Assembly: GCA_014075215.1 (NCBI GenBank) | Contig: CP046177.1 | Span: 3,224,501-3,288,500, forward strand | Direction of reading: 5' to 3' | DNA length: 64,000 nt | Origin: Flavobacteriaceae bacterium | Lineage (GTDB): Bacteria > Bacteroidota > Bacteroidia > Flavobacteriales > Flavobacteriaceae | Shown here: positions 56,091-64,000 of the stretch, one piece after another | How the letters are laid out: every line of letters starts with the position of its first letter | How positions within the stretch are numbered: position 1 is the stretch's first letter | The notes under the pieces: generated by a model | Database searches by the model: none | What the model saw: only the letters and a program-made list of their open reading frames with translations | Told to the model about the DNA's origin: nothing | Position numbers and translations under genes: made by a program

Positions 56091-56098
56091 TATTTTTG
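56091..56098 (+). promoter_or_regulatory. Candidate -7 promoter element (TATTTTTG) for map
   Basis: TATTTTTG fits TAnnTTTG and ends 16 bases before the map ATG at 56115. No -33 TTTG lies at ideal spacing, although TTTG occurs 26 bases upstream. Confidence 0.35.
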
Positions 56099-56114
56099 TG
56101 CTTTATTTAGATAT

Positions 56115-56933
56115 ATGATAGTTGTAAAAACCAGAGAGGAAATCGAATTGATGCGTGAAAGCGCACTCGTAGTTTCCAAAACACTGGGGATGCTCGCCAA
56201 AGAAATAAAACCGGGCGTAAACACTATCTATTTGGATAAACTTGCTGAAGATTATATTCATTCTCAAGATGCAGTTCCCGGTTTTTTAGGCTTATATGAT
56301 TTTCCAAACACCTTATGTGTCAGTCCAAATGCTCAGGTTGTACATGGCATCCCTAACGACAAGCCGTTACAAGAAGGGGATATTATCTCTATAGATTGCG
56401 GGGCTGTTAAAAATGGTTTTTACGGAGATCATGCGTATACTTTTGCTATTGGAGAAATTGCTCCGGAAACTGAAAAATTATTAAAGGTTACAAAAGAAAG
56501 CTTATATATTGGAATTCGCGAATTAAAAGCCGGTAACCGTGTAGGCGATGTGGGTTTTGCTATCCAGCAATATTGCGAAAAGTATGGTTATGGGGTGGTT
56601 AGAGAATTGGTAGGGCATGGTATAGGTCGTACAATGCACGAAGACCCGGAAATGCCCAACTATGGCAAAAGAGGCAGAGGTAAAAAATTAGTAGAAGGAA
56701 TGGTAGTTGCTATTGAACCTATGATTAATTTGGGAACACATAAAATCCATCATTTAAATGACGGATGGACTATTGTAACAAAAGACAGAAAACCCAGTGC
56801 TCATTTTGAGCATGATGTTGCCATTATTAATGGAAAACCGGAACTGCTCTCCACATTCAAATATATTTATGATGCTTTGGGTATTAAAAGTGAAGAAGAA
56901 GAAACTTTTCAACAAGTGTATCAGGAAGTTTAA
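56115..56933 (+). CDS. map: Methionine aminopeptidase, type I
   Basis: 272 residues from ATG 56115 (MIVVKTREEIELM); the open frame extends upstream to 56055, but those 20 residues overlap the promoter and are not conserved-like. The pita-bread fold motifs are SPNAQVVHGIPNDKPLQEGDIISIDCGAV (first metal Asp), GDHAYTF, GHGIGRTMHEDPEMPNYG and the C-terminal EHDVAI Glu. It removes N-terminal Met from nascent proteins using two divalent metals. Confidence 0.95.
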   Translation: MIVVKTREEIELMRESALVVSKTLGMLAKEIKPGVNTIYLDKLAEDYIHSQDAVPGFLGLYDFPNTLCVSPNAQVVHGIPNDKPLQEGDIISIDCGAVKNGFYGDHAYTFAIGEIAPETEKLLKVTKESLYIGIRELKAGNRVGDVGFAIQQYCEKYGYGVVRELVGHGIGRTMHEDPEMPNYGKRGRGKKLVEGMVVAIEPMINLGTHKIHHLNDGWTIVTKDRKPSAHFEHDVAIINGKPELLSTFKYIYDALGIKSEEEETFQQVYQEV

Positions 56934-57027
56934 CAGTGTCAATCGCGAACTGGTAAATGAAATGGCAATATGAGTTATGAAATTGAATCAATGCCATAGC
57001 TGAAGTAGAAATGAAATAGATAAGAAA

Positions 57028-57834
57028 TTGAACTTTTCCAAAATCATATTGCAAATAATTCCTCGTCCTTTCTTAATTAAAATAAGTTATTGGATTCGAC
57101 CACTTGCGGCTTTTTATTTAAAAGGGGAAAAGTTTACGGATCCAATAGACGGGAGAAGTTTTCGAAAATTTCTGCCTTATGGTTACCATATGCAAAGATC
57201 AAATGTACTTGCTCCGGGTACTTTATCTTTAGAGCGCCATCGTCTTTTGTGGTTATATTTACAAAACGAAACCCATTTTCTTAAATCTACTGGAAGTTCA
57301 GGTAGCATCGACGATTCCGGTTCTAATAAAAACGCTAAGCTAAAAGTTTTACACATGGCTCCGGAACAGTGTTTTTTAACACGTTTTAAAAAGTTAAATC
57401 ACGACTACATTACTGCGGATTTATACTCTCCTATTGCAGACATTAAGGCGGATATCACGGATTTACCTTTTGAAAACAATACTTTTGATGTTATCTTTTG
57501 TAATCATGTACTGGAACATATTCCGAATGATACCAAAGCCATGCAAGAGTTATATCGTGTTATGAAACCCGGAGGTTTTGGTATTTTTCAGGTGCCACAA
57601 GATTTGAATCGTGCTGTTACATTTGAAGATGGGTCTATTACCGATCCAAAAGAACGCACTAAAATTTTCGGACAATACGATCATGTAAGAATTTACGGTC
57701 GCGATTATTTCGACAAGCTCCGATCTGTTGGTTTTAAAGTAGATCAAGTAGACTATACTCAAAAAATAACAACAGAGTTCGTAGAAAAATACCGACTCAT
57801 GAAAGGCGAAATTTTACCTGTGGTTTATAAATGA
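57028..57834 (+). CDS. Class I SAM-dependent methyltransferase
   Basis: 268 residues from TTG 57028 (MNFSKIILQIIPRPF). A methyltransferase-11-type core: VLHMAPEQCFLTRFKKL (modified glycine motif), DLYSPIADIKADITDLPF, FENNTFDVIFCNHVLEHIPND and RVMKPGGFGIFQVP. The usual GxGxG of motif I is replaced by MAPEQCF, as in related flavobacterial proteins. An unusual N-terminal region (FRKFLPYGYHMQRSNVLAPGTLSLERHRL) precedes the core. Substrate unknown. Confidence 0.82.
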   Translation: MNFSKIILQIIPRPFLIKISYWIRPLAAFYLKGEKFTDPIDGRSFRKFLPYGYHMQRSNVLAPGTLSLERHRLLWLYLQNETHFLKSTGSSGSIDDSGSNKNAKLKVLHMAPEQCFLTRFKKLNHDYITADLYSPIADIKADITDLPFENNTFDVIFCNHVLEHIPNDTKAMQELYRVMKPGGFGIFQVPQDLNRAVTFEDGSITDPKERTKIFGQYDHVRIYGRDYFDKLRSVGFKVDQVDYTQKITTEFVEKYRLMKGEILPVVYK

Positions 57835-57847
57835 CTGTTTTAGAACC

Positions 57848-58831
57848 CTATCCTCCTGAATTGCTAGTCCATGCTTTTAATGTTCCTTTATCATCAACAT
57901 AAATCAAAATAACTTTTAATGCAGGTTTTCTTTCTAAAAAAGCTGTTGTTTTTTCCAGACCCATTGCCATAAAAGCTGTTGCATATGCATCTGCATCTGC
58001 GCAATCCAAACCTGTAATCACAGTAGCTGCAAGTAAATTACTTTCAGTAGCATAACCCGTTTTCGGATTAATAGTGTGTACATACTTTTGTCCGTCTTCC
58101 GTAATCCTGTATTTTCTGTAATTTCCGGAACTCGCTACGGTTTTGTCTGTTAGTTCCAGACGTGTGTAAGCATTACGAGAACCGTCTGTATTCGGATTCT
58201 CTATTTCCACTTTCCATAATTGACTGCCAGGTTTCATTCCTCTGACTCTGACCTCACCACCAATTTCTACCATATAGTTCTTAATTCCTTTACTTTCTAA
58301 AAACCGACCCACTATATCTATTCCATAACCCTTTGCAATTGAATTGAAATCAAAATATATTTCTTTATATTTTTTTACTACTGTATCATTTTCAATACGT
58401 ACTTTATTAAACCCAACAAATTTCATTAAGTCTGAAATCTTTGCAGTATCTATGTTGTTCAACGGTTTTTTAGGGCCAAACCCCCATGCATTTACTAAAA
58501 TGCCGACTGTTGGATCAAAATATCCGTCCGTTTCCTTATAAATACGTGCTGATTTTTGAAATACTTCTTTAAATAAGCTATCTGCTATAATATTTTTTTC
58601 TCCTCTGTTGATCCTCGAAATATCAGAGGTATACATATAAGTAGATAATGATGTATTTACTTTAGTAAATAAATTATCAATTTCTATTTCATAATTTGTA
58701 GTGCTATAATAAATTATAGAATAGGTAGTCCCAAAAACACTTCCTCTTAACTTTACAGGTTCCTCTTTTGCGCACACAATAAGTACACAACAGATAAGAG
58801 TCATCATTAAAAAACGAGTAATATTCATCAT
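57848..58831 (-). CDS. apbE: FAD:protein FMN transferase (ApbE), lipoprotein
   Basis: 327 residues with lipobox VLIVCAKEE (C20). ApbE motifs: GTTYSIIYY, DPTVGILVNAWGFG, YFDFNSIAKGYGIDIVG, MVEIGGEVRVRG, and YVHTINPKTGYATESNLLAATVI with the metal and FAD site. It transfers FMN from FAD to a Thr or Ser of flavoproteins (for example Na+-NQR or Rnf subunits) on the periplasmic side. Convergent with the methyltransferase gene. Confidence 0.92.
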   Translation of the reverse strand: MMNITRFLMMTLICCVLIVCAKEEPVKLRGSVFGTTYSIIYYSTTNYEIEIDNLFTKVNTSLSTYMYTSDISRINRGEKNIIADSLFKEVFQKSARIYKETDGYFDPTVGILVNAWGFGPKKPLNNIDTAKISDLMKFVGFNKVRIENDTVVKKYKEIYFDFNSIAKGYGIDIVGRFLESKGIKNYMVEIGGEVRVRGMKPGSQLWKVEIENPNTDGSRNAYTRLELTDKTVASSGNYRKYRITEDGQKYVHTINPKTGYATESNLLAATVITGLDCADADAYATAFMAMGLEKTTAFLERKPALKVILIYVDDKGTLKAWTSNSGG

Positions 58832-58921
58832 TAAAAATTTATGATGTAAAGGTAGTCTTTAAAATCCTCATAAAAAGCTCACAAATAATTGTTAATCCAT
58901 GCTTTTGTATATACATTTTAT

Positions 58922-58929
58922 TAACTTTG
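58922..58929 (+). promoter_or_regulatory. Candidate -7 promoter element (TAACTTTG) upstream of the OmpA gene
   Basis: TAACTTTG matches TAnnTTTG and ends 30 bases before ATG 58960. A TTTG at 58904-58907 lies 14 bases upstream, somewhat closer than usual for -33. Confidence 0.45.
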
Positions 58930-58959
58930 TAGCTCTTTTAACTAAATTCTATCATAGAA

Positions 58960-59805
58960 ATGAGAAAGGTATTACTTCTGGTTGTAATAATTATAATTAC
59001 AGCTTCATGTGTTTCAAAAAAAGAATATGCTAATTTAGAAGCAAAACACAAAAAAGCAAAAGATGAGTTAGTGGCTGTAAAAAATAGCTTAACAAAATGT
59101 TTAATTGAAAAAGAAAAATGCCAAAATCAAATAGCTAACCTTGATAATACGATTGCAGAACTCAAAAAGGATAAAGAAAAAACATTAGAATATGTAGATA
59201 ATTTAACGGTTTTAACTAAGGGAGCTAACGATAATATTAAAGAAACCTTAGCACAGTTAAGTAAAAAAGACAAATATATCAATAGGATCAGAGCTGCAGC
59301 CTCCAAAAAAGATTCTTTAAATTTAGTGGTTGCATTTCATCTAAAGAAAGAGTTAAAAGAGGGTATTGATGATGAAGACATAGAAATCAATGTAGAAAAA
59401 ACAGTGGTCTTTATTTCTATTTCTGACAAATTATTATTCAAAAGCGGAAGCTACAATGTAACAGACAAGGCATATTCCGTGTTAGAGAAAGTTGCTACTG
59501 TAGTCAACGATCAACCGGAAATGGATGTAATGATTGAGGGGCATACGGATTCTACACCCATTAAGAATGATATTATTGAAGATAACTGGGATTTATCGAC
59601 TAAAAGAGCTACTGCCATTACCAGGATTTTACAATATAAATACGGTGTGGAGCCCAATCGGTTGATTGCTGCGGGCAGAAGTAGCTATATTCCTTTGGCT
59701 CCTAATGATACTCCTTCCAATAAATCTAAAAACAGAAGAACAAAAATTATCATTTTACCTAAAATTGGCCAGTTTTTTGACCTGCTAGAACAGAAAGCCG
59801 AATAA
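58960..59805 (+). CDS. OmpA-family lipoprotein
   Basis: 281 residues. Lipobox IITASCVSK (C17). Long coiled coil (about 30-125). The C-terminal OmpA domain (about 140-260) has LLFKSGSYNVTDKAYSVL, MIEGHTDSTPI, STKRATAITRILQ and KSKNRRTKIII, the set that binds peptidoglycan diaminopimelate. Related flavobacterial proteins link outer membrane and cell wall. It is divergent from apbE. Confidence 0.9.
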   Translation: MRKVLLLVVIIIITASCVSKKEYANLEAKHKKAKDELVAVKNSLTKCLIEKEKCQNQIANLDNTIAELKKDKEKTLEYVDNLTVLTKGANDNIKETLAQLSKKDKYINRIRAAASKKDSLNLVVAFHLKKELKEGIDDEDIEINVEKTVVFISISDKLLFKSGSYNVTDKAYSVLEKVATVVNDQPEMDVMIEGHTDSTPIKNDIIEDNWDLSTKRATAITRILQYKYGVEPNRLIAAGRSSYIPLAPNDTPSNKSKNRRTKIIILPKIGQFFDLLEQKAE

Positions 59806-59913
59806 TTAAAAGATCAAATCCGCTTCGTTTTCTGTTTAATACAAAAGCTTATCAGAGAAAAGTTGTTCTTTAAACACTTAAGAGTGGGCAGCACCATAAA
59901 TGATATATCGTAA

Positions 59914-60867
59914 TCAACCTTTATAAATGCCCATTTCCGCATATTTCTCCATACGCTTATTAACCAAATCTACTACGGGAAGTTCTTTTAATTCGTTATA
60001 AGCTACTACTATAGTTTCTTGTACTATTCTAAAAGCTCCTTCTCTATTAGAGTGTGCCCCTCCCAAAGGTTCTTTTATCATTTCATCAATTAATTTTAGC
60101 TTTTTCATGTCATCACCGGTAAGTTTGAGTGCTGCTGCCGCTTGTTCTTTATATTCCCAACTACGCCACAAAATAGAAGAACACGATTCCGGAGAAATGA
60201 CAGTATACCAGGTATTTTCCATCATAAATACCTTATCTCCGACTCCTATACCTAAAGCTCCGCCTGAGGCTCCTTCTCCAATAACAATGGTAATAATTGG
60301 AGTTTTTAACCTGGTCATTTCAAAAATATTTCTTGCAATAGCTTCTCCCTGGCCTCTTTCTTCTGCCTCTAAGCCCGGATATGCTCCGGGTGTATCTAAT
60401 AAAGTAACTATCGGTATACTAAACTTTTCGGCCATTTTCATCAGACGCAATGCTTTGCGATATCCTTCAGGATTGGCCATTCCAAAATTTCTATACTGGC
60501 GTGTCTTTGTGTTATACCCTTTTTGTTGACCAATAAACATATAGGATTGATCTCCGATCTTGCCCAATCCTCCAATCATCGCTTTATCATCTCTTACATT
60601 CCTGTCTCCATGCAGTTCCATAAAAGTATCTCCGCAAATAGCATGTATATAGTCCAAAGTATAAGGTCTGTTTGGATGCCGGGAAAGCTGAACTCTCTGC
60701 CAAGGCGTTAAATTTTTATGAATATCTTTTTTTACTTTTTCTAATTTCTTCTCAATTTTCTTACATGCTGTAGTAACATCAACATCACTGTCTTTACCAA
60801 TATCATAGCATTTTTTTAATTGATCTTCCAACTCTTTAACCGGTAATTCAAAGTCTAAATAATTCAT
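59914..60867 (-). CDS. accA: Acetyl-CoA carboxylase carboxyltransferase, alpha subunit
   Basis: 317 residues, typical. Motifs RHPNRPYTLDYI, GDRNVRDDKAMIGGLG, FGMANPEGYRKALRLM, LLDTPGAYPGLEAEERGQGEAIARN and GEGASGGALGIGV (oxyanion hole for the transcarboxylation). With AccD it moves carboxyl from biotin to acetyl-CoA, the first step of fatty acid synthesis. There is an 81-base gap to the EamA gene upstream. Confidence 0.96.
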   Translation of the reverse strand: MNYLDFELPVKELEDQLKKCYDIGKDSDVDVTTACKKIEKKLEKVKKDIHKNLTPWQRVQLSRHPNRPYTLDYIHAICGDTFMELHGDRNVRDDKAMIGGLGKIGDQSYMFIGQQKGYNTKTRQYRNFGMANPEGYRKALRLMKMAEKFSIPIVTLLDTPGAYPGLEAEERGQGEAIARNIFEMTRLKTPIITIVIGEGASGGALGIGVGDKVFMMENTWYTVISPESCSSILWRSWEYKEQAAAALKLTGDDMKKLKLIDEMIKEPLGGAHSNREGAFRIVQETIVVAYNELKELPVVDLVNKRMEKYAEMGIYKG

Positions 60868-60948
60868 AGTATACTTTATTAGATTTTCTAAAAAATAGTA
60901 CTGAACGTATTGGTTGCGATTACAAACTTACTATAATTTTATTTCAGT

Positions 60949-61869
60949 TTACAAATTTTTGTTTTTAAAATTACGTGTGGTTATTTTACTTTTGATTTTT
61001 CTCGGGTTTTGAATCATTCCATTTAGAAATACAACACCTAAAACAACCAATGCTCCTATATAAAATTCCGCATTCATCTTTTCTTTTTCTCCAAAGATCA
61101 GTAATGCTAAAACAATTGCATATACAGGTTCCAAATTAATCGTGAGCATTACCGTATAAGGAGTTAAGTATTTCATTATTTTTATAGAAGTTATAAATGC
61201 ATATGCAGTACATATACTGCTTAATAGAAGTAACCAAAGCCAATCCTTTACAGAGAGTTGAAAAAACCCCGGAGTAAAACCCTCTTGCAGAAGAAGGAAA
61301 ACGGTAATAAATAACATACCGAATAACAATTGATAAAAGGAAATGATATGGGGGCCTTTTTTTATCACAAATAATCCGTTTAATACAGAAAAGAGCGCTG
61401 ACAAGAACGAGGAAATCAGCGCATAAATGATCCCCCATATGTATTGCGATTCAAAATTGAAGATAATATATAATCCTATTATCGCTCCACAACCCATTAT
61501 AATCTCTAATGGTTTTATTCTCCTTTTAAAAAAGAACGGTTCTATAAAAGAAGTAAAAAATGCACCCGTACTCATGGTAACTAGAGCTACGGAGATTGTA
61601 GAAACTTTAATTGCTTTAAAAAAAGTAATCCAATGTAAAGCTATGATGATTCCTGTAAAAACATACTTTAAAGCTGATTGTTTATCTATGAAGAGCGTTT
61701 TCTTTTTAACACAAAGGTAAACAGCTATAAAAATAACTGCTAATAACATTCTGTACCAAACCAACGGAACAGCGTCTATGGAAATCAATGCTCCCAAGAT
61801 AGCTGTAAATCCCCAGATAAAAACAATAAAATGTAATAGTAAAAAATGTTTTGCTTTACTTCCTTGCAT
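60949..61869 (-). CDS. EamA/DMT-family transporter
   Basis: 306 residues from ATG 61869 (MQGSKAKHFLLLHFIVFIWGF). About ten hydrophobic helices in two EamA repeats (FIWGFTAILGALIS, ALYSLISSFLSALF-type and the second half LINLEPVYAIVLALLIFGE). It overlaps lptG by 14 bases. Substrate is unknown; members move amino acids, nucleotide sugars or metabolites. A longer frame to 61923 is ruled out because its N-terminus lies within lptG and is not hydrophobic-helix-like. Confidence 0.85.
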   Translation of the reverse strand: MQGSKAKHFLLLHFIVFIWGFTAILGALISIDAVPLVWYRMLLAVIFIAVYLCVKKKTLFIDKQSALKYVFTGIIIALHWITFFKAIKVSTISVALVTMSTGAFFTSFIEPFFFKRRIKPLEIIMGCGAIIGLYIIFNFESQYIWGIIYALISSFLSALFSVLNGLFVIKKGPHIISFYQLLFGMLFITVFLLLQEGFTPGFFQLSVKDWLWLLLLSSICTAYAFITSIKIMKYLTPYTVMLTINLEPVYAIVLALLIFGEKEKMNAEFYIGALVVLGVVFLNGMIQNPRKIKSKITTRNFKNKNL

Positions 61870-62941
61870 TACTGTATAAATAGATTGCCAGAGCGCCAAA
61901 AATAATATTCGGCGACCATACATAGATAAATGAATTTACTCCTGCAACCGCGCCTAATACTTCGGAAACTTTCAAAAAGAAGATATAAATAAACATAATG
62001 CTGATTCCCAATGCAAGATTTACTCCAACCCCTCCTCTGCGTTTTTTATATGTAAGTGCAACAGCTATAATTGTCAGAATATAAGATGAAATAGGCAGGC
62101 TGGTTCTTTTGTGTAATTCTACCAAGTAAGAGTTTAAGTTTTTAACACCCCTCTTTTTCGAAATAGCTATGAATGCTACCAGTTCATCTGTAACCATTTC
62201 TTGGGACAATGTAGATTTAAATATGAGGTCTTTGGGTGTAAAAGCAAAAGTAGTATCAAGCGTAATTCCGGATACAATACTATCTTGCTTGGCAAATAGC
62301 TTTCTTATTTTATAATTGGTTAATTTAAAAACACTATCTTTCTCATTCCAGGAAATATTATCTGCGGTTAATTTATAATTCAACCTGATTCCATTATAGT
62401 ATTCCAGAGAAAAAAAGATCCCCGAAGAAAATCTAAAATTATAATTTTTAAAGTATACATAAGTACTATCACTTAATTGCAAACTAAAATCCTGAACTGA
62501 ATTTTCCCCGATTTTTGCTCCTCTGATATATTTTTTTTCAAATTTATGTCTTGCTTTGCTACTATAAGGCACTACATAATGGTTCATTACCAAAGCAAAA
62601 ATGGTTACCAAGGTGGCCCCAATAAAGTACGGGTACAAAAACCTTTTAAAAGAGATTTTTGCATTTATCATGGCGACAATTTCCGTATTATTGGACAGTT
62701 TGGTTGTAAATACGATTACTGCAATAAACAGCGCCAATGGCATAAAAGTATTGGCATAATAAATGATAAAATTTTTATAATAGTCATTTATAATTTCGAG
62801 AGTTGTTAAGGTATCGTGTCTTAAAAATTTATCGACTTTTTCAGAAATATCAATAGCAACTGCTATGGGTATTAAAATTAATAGCGTAAATATAAACGTT
62901 ACCAAATATCTCTTTAATATGTACCAATCCAGTATTTTCAA
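61856..62941 (-). CDS. lptG: LptG/LptF-family lipopolysaccharide export permease
   Basis: 361 residues from TTG 62941, two bases after the tgt stop, placed so because MKILDWYILKRYLVTF-like starts (here LKILDWYILKRYLVTF) are typical. The longer ATG frame at 63037 runs inside tgt. Three N-terminal helices, a periplasmic beta-jellyroll (about 140-260) and three C-terminal helices fit LptF/G. It extracts LPS from the inner membrane with LptB. LptF or LptG cannot be told apart from sequence alone. Confidence 0.88.
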   Translation of the reverse strand: MKILDWYILKRYLVTFIFTLLILIPIAVAIDISEKVDKFLRHDTLTTLEIINDYYKNFIIYYANTFMPLALFIAVIVFTTKLSNNTEIVAMINAKISFKRFLYPYFIGATLVTIFALVMNHYVVPYSSKARHKFEKKYIRGAKIGENSVQDFSLQLSDSTYVYFKNYNFRFSSGIFFSLEYYNGIRLNYKLTADNISWNEKDSVFKLTNYKIRKLFAKQDSIVSGITLDTTFAFTPKDLIFKSTLSQEMVTDELVAFIAISKKRGVKNLNSYLVELHKRTSLPISSYILTIIAVALTYKKRRGGVGVNLALGISIMFIYIFFLKVSEVLGAVAGVNSFIYVWSPNIIFGALAIYLYSNARK

Positions 62942-62943
62942 AG

Positions 62944-64000
62944 CTATAATCGTTTGTTCATTTGGTGTACCATTTGATGCTTCCAATCTAAAAAATCTCC
63001 TGCAATAATGTGTTTTCTGGCTTCTCCGACTAACCATATATAAAAACCGAGATTGTGAATAGAAGCAATCTGTTTACCCAACATTTCTTTTGATACGAAT
63101 AAGTGTCTTAAATAGGCTTTGGAATATAAAGTATCTACTTCGGTAATACCCATTTCATCGATGGGAGAAAAATCGTTTTCCCATTTCTTATTTTTAATAT
63201 TTATAGAGCCTTGCGCGGTAAACAGCATGCCATTTCTTGCATTTCTTGTAGGCATTACACAATCAAACATGTCCACTCCTAATGCAATATTTTCCAGAAT
63301 ATTTATAGGGGTTCCCACACCCATTAAATACCTGGGTTTGTCTTCCGGTAAAATAGCACATACAACAGCTGTCATTTCATACATCTCTTCTGCCGGTTCT
63401 CCGACAGATAGCCCTCCGATAGCGTTTCCCTCTGCCTCAACCGAAGCAATAAATTCCGCAGATTGTTTTCGAAGGTCTTTGTATATACTTCCTTGTACAA
63501 TTGGGAAAAAAGTCTGGCTATAATTATATTTTAAAGGTGTTTTTTCCAAATGATCAACACATCTTTTCAACCAGCGATGGGTCATATGCATAGAGTTTTT
63601 TGCATAGCTATATTCACAAGGGTATGGGGTACATTCATCAAAAGCCATCATAATGTCTGCTCCGACGGTGCGTTGTATACTCATCACATTTTCCGGGGTA
63701 AAAAAATGAGTAGAACCGTCTATATGGCTTCTGAATTTTACTCCTTCTTCACTGATTTTTCTTCTCTCGGATAGTGAATATACCTGATACCCTCCCGAAT
63801 CCGTAAGAATATTGCGATCCCAATTCATAAATTTATGGATCCCTCCTGCCTGTTCTAAAATGGTCGTCTTAGGTCGTAAATACAAATGATAGGTATTTGC
63901 CAATATGACATCCGGATTTATTTGTTGTTTCAATTCGGATTGGTGTACTCCTTTTACTGTAGCCACCGTTCCTACCGGCATAAAAACAGGAGTTTCTATA
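62944..64000 (-). CDS. tgt: Queuine tRNA-guanine transglycosylase (runs off the right edge)
   Basis: 352 visible codons. The frame runs through IETPVFMPVGTVATVKGVH to the window edge, so the true start is outside and the internal ATG at 63981 is not the start. Motifs DSGGYQVYSLS, MAFDECTPYP (catalytic Asp) and MPTRNARNG (nucleophile region) are present. The C-terminal zinc motif CxCxxC of well-studied bacterial TGTs is not seen; the matching segment reads DEMGITEVDTLYSKAYLRHL. It replaces G34 with preQ1 in GUN tRNAs. Confidence 0.93.
   Translation of the reverse strand, partial: IETPVFMPVGTVATVKGVHQSELKQQINPDVILANTYHLYLRPKTTILEQAGGIHKFMNWDRNILTDSGGYQVYSLSERRKISEEGVKFRSHIDGSTHFFTPENVMSIQRTVGADIMMAFDECTPYPCEYSYAKNSMHMTHRWLKRCVDHLEKTPLKYNYSQTFFPIVQGSIYKDLRKQSAEFIASVEAEGNAIGGLSVGEPAEEMYEMTAVVCAILPEDKPRYLMGVGTPINILENIALGVDMFDCVMPTRNARNGMLFTAQGSINIKNKKWENDFSPIDEMGITEVDTLYSKAYLRHLFVSKEMLGKQIASIHNLGFYIWLVGEARKHIIAGDFLDWKHQMVHQMNKRL

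Noticed and set aside
62942..63037. Longer LptG N-terminus from ATG 63037
   Set aside because: The added 32 residues lie inside the tgt coding region, are polar and basic, and do not match LptF/G starts; TTG 62941 leaves a two-base gap after tgt.
1..64000. CRISPR array
   Set aside because: No series of short direct repeats with regular spacers was seen on either strand.

Overview
The window is AT-rich DNA from a member of the Bacteroidota, most likely the family Flavobacteriaceae. The evidence is a type B (CHU_C-like) type IX secretion sorting domain, lipoproteins with Bacteroidota-style lipoboxes, TAnnTTTG promoter elements, a 580-residue aromatic amino acid hydroxylase, a GSCFA-family gene remnant and an HD-PycTM protein. 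Gene order for core functions (PASTA protein/rluD diverging from ddl/coaD; era-der; tgt-lptG) also fits this group. I cannot name the genus.

Layout. 1-1.7 kb: end of a fimbrial operon (usher-like gene running off the left edge, and a DUF4402 pilin-like gene with an in-frame stop). 1.9-5.0 kb: insertion-sequence debris (two IS3-type elements, one decayed) and two different MITE-like repeats. 5.3-16.2 kb: core and accessory genes (rluD, PASTA protein, ddl, coaD, histidine kinase, M14 peptidase, T9SS cargo, a two-subunit molybdenum hydroxylase). 16.3-21.7 kb: a scar of mobile DNA with an IS4 remnant, a beheaded conjugation coupling protein (TraG/VirD4), small unknown genes, a large serine recombinase, a RadC-like JAMM protein and a 112-nt nested palindrome. 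21.9-25.9 kb: initiator-like tRNA-Met, a lipoprotein-like unknown, era and der. 26.1-29.8 kb: a 797-codon gene cut by a complete IS3-type element. 30.0-39.1 kb: an HD-PycTM membrane protein, then an oxidative-damage cluster msrB-msrA-selO-hydrolase/OsmC and a large metallophosphoesterase with a C-terminal barrel-like region. 39.5-50.1 kb: lipoproteins, AraC and MerR regulators, M23 peptidase, alaS, a GSCFA pseudogene, rhodanese and aromatic amino acid hydroxylase. 50.5-53.1 kb: an IS4-family element with an 11-bp target duplication, itself broken by an IS110-family element whose upstream noncoding end folds like a bridge RNA. 53.2-64 kb: ankyrin protein, gpmI, thioredoxin-like protein, map, methyltransferase, apbE, OmpA lipoprotein, accA, EamA transporter, lptG and tgt (running off the right edge).

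The most striking theme is heavy mobile-element load and gene decay. Two families of short non-autonomous elements can be defined from this window alone. Family A has four copies of about 160 bp, GAGACC...GGTCTC ends, and 5-bp target duplications at three sites. Family B has three copies, perfect or near-perfect 19-bp inverted ends, and 3-bp duplications at all three sites. At least six non-transposase genes are broken by point lesions, truncation or insertion. The most interesting mechanistic candidate is the IS110 element with two long stem-loops upstream of its recombinase, the architecture expected of an RNA-guided recombination system. All calls rest on reading the sequence; no database search was run.
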